From NCBI GenBank assembly GCA_036245525.1, contig BTPG01000004.1:15751872-15815871 (forward strand): DNA of 64,000 nt, in the 5' to 3' direction. Positions 63,510 to 64,000 of this stretch are shown piece by piece. This DNA is from Semisulcospira habei (Eukaryota; Mollusca; Gastropoda; Semisulcospiridae). Position numbers and translations under genes: made by a program. The notes beneath the pieces were generated by a model. That model did not search any database. It was not told the origin of the DNA and saw only the letters and a list, made by a program, of their open reading frames with translations. Within the stretch, counting starts at the first letter, position 1, and each line of letters opens with the position of its first letter.

Positions 63510-64000
63510 TGTATAACGAGCCAGCGGTCGTCCGTTTCAACGGCTGTCCGCCTTTGTGTGGAGTAAACTTTAACGCTAGCATTTTCTTGGAGACTATTCA
63601 AGCTACGGTCTTCAAACATGGCCGAACGATACATTTTGCCAAGTCCTTTCTAAACATACCAATTTCGGTGACGTCTCTAAGGTCAAGGGATCAGGAAACA
63701 GGTCCAATAATTATGTGCAAATTTTGACAAAATTTGTTTTTTTCTCATAATATGCTATTCACAACTTCAAACCCAAACTTGGTACACAGACACCTGATGG
63801 TAAGACCTTCCTGTAACACCGTTGGATGACCCTTAGGTAAGGTCAAGGGTCGCAAGAGATCAGGAAATAGGTCGAAAAATAGCCATATTTTGATTCTGTT
63901 TTCTCAAATACTATTAAAAACTTCAAACCCAAAGTTGGTACAGTGGTCGATGGTAAGACCGTCATATGCATACTGAACTGGAAGACCGCCTCGGAAAGGT
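63510..64000 (+). repeat. ~160-bp-unit repeat element, cut by window end
   Basis: GGAGTAAACTTTAACGCTAG and TTCTTGGAGACTATTCAAGC match the head at 9855-9900. AAGTCCTTTCTAAACATACC, AAGACCTTCCTGTAACACC and AAGACCGTCATATGCATACT recur at about 63641, 63801 and 63955 (154-160 bp apart). Confidence 0.8.

Overview
This window looks like repeat-dense, non-coding DNA from an animal nuclear genome, probably a marine mollusc (a gastropod is my guess). The evidence is long (CA)n, (GA)n, (ATT)n and (AT)n microsatellites, animal-type non-LTR retrotransposons (L2/CR1-like and RTE-like), tRNA-derived SINEs, and a family of ~160-bp tandem units rich in AAGGTCA, of a kind often seen in mollusc genomes. The species call is inference. 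I found no convincing host protein-coding gene, rRNA gene, functional tRNA gene, CRISPR array or bacterial operon. The only clear proteins are retrotransposon reverse transcriptases and endonucleases. One duplicated exon-like block (45498-45647, 46389-46588) may belong to a host gene or an old element.

The dominant feature is a very large set of short fold-back (palindromic) elements. I group them under working labels. P1: arm GAGGCATAGATCCTCATGAG. P2: arm TTCAAGGGTAGTGCCAGATT. P3: TGCTGGTCTGTGATTTTGGA. P4: GGCCGACGTCGGCC-type arms ending GACCTTTTGC. P5: CCCTTTGGCTGTCGGTAGCG. P6: CTCATTCNAGACGTGCGGCA. P7: AAAGACAGTAAG with GCGAGATTTTCATTG. P8: AAGCGTGTTTCTTTCTCCGT. P9: CATCAATAGCTGCGG. P10: AAGCAAGGTGCTCCGC. 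Complete P1, P2, P5, P6 and P9 copies are bounded by TTAA (or a one-base variant) and have ends of the type CCC..TTCA.TGCC / GGCA.TGAA..GGG or CTCATTC / GAATGAG. That is the signature of non-autonomous piggyBac-superfamily elements; no transposase is present in the window.

Layout: 1-5000 holds scattered P elements. 5.1-8.3 kb holds an L2 3' end, an L2-related tail with (ATT)n, and a 5'-truncated, uninterrupted LINE reverse transcriptase (6559-8149) flanked by a perfect 81-bp direct repeat. 9.8-10.8 kb is a five-unit ~160-bp repeat element. 11-16.5 kb holds P elements and microsatellites. 16.57-19.85 kb is a nearly full-length but frameshifted RTE-like element with a 16-bp target duplication. 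20.5-25.6 kb contains two Harbinger-like DNA elements (TTA and TAA duplications) and many P elements. 26.5-34 kb contains P elements, a 500-bp long inverted repeat and two copies of a ~385-bp SINE-like element. 35.5-42.1 kb is a nested stack: a P1 element split by a 3.2-kb TA-flanked DNA element and then by a ~2.9-kb L2 LINE plus an L2-type tail. 45-48 kb has the duplicated exon-like block mixed with ~160-bp units. 48.3-49.7 kb has two more SINE-like copies. 50-53 kb has tRNA-derived SINE heads. 53.5-63.2 kb is the densest P-element cluster, including chains in which neighbouring elements share a TTAA. The window ends inside another ~160-bp repeat element.

Taken together, the window records repeated waves of transposition. 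The P elements insert into and next to one another, and in several copies the two hairpin arms carry matched (base-pair-preserving) changes relative to other copies. That is the observation I consider most worth following up.
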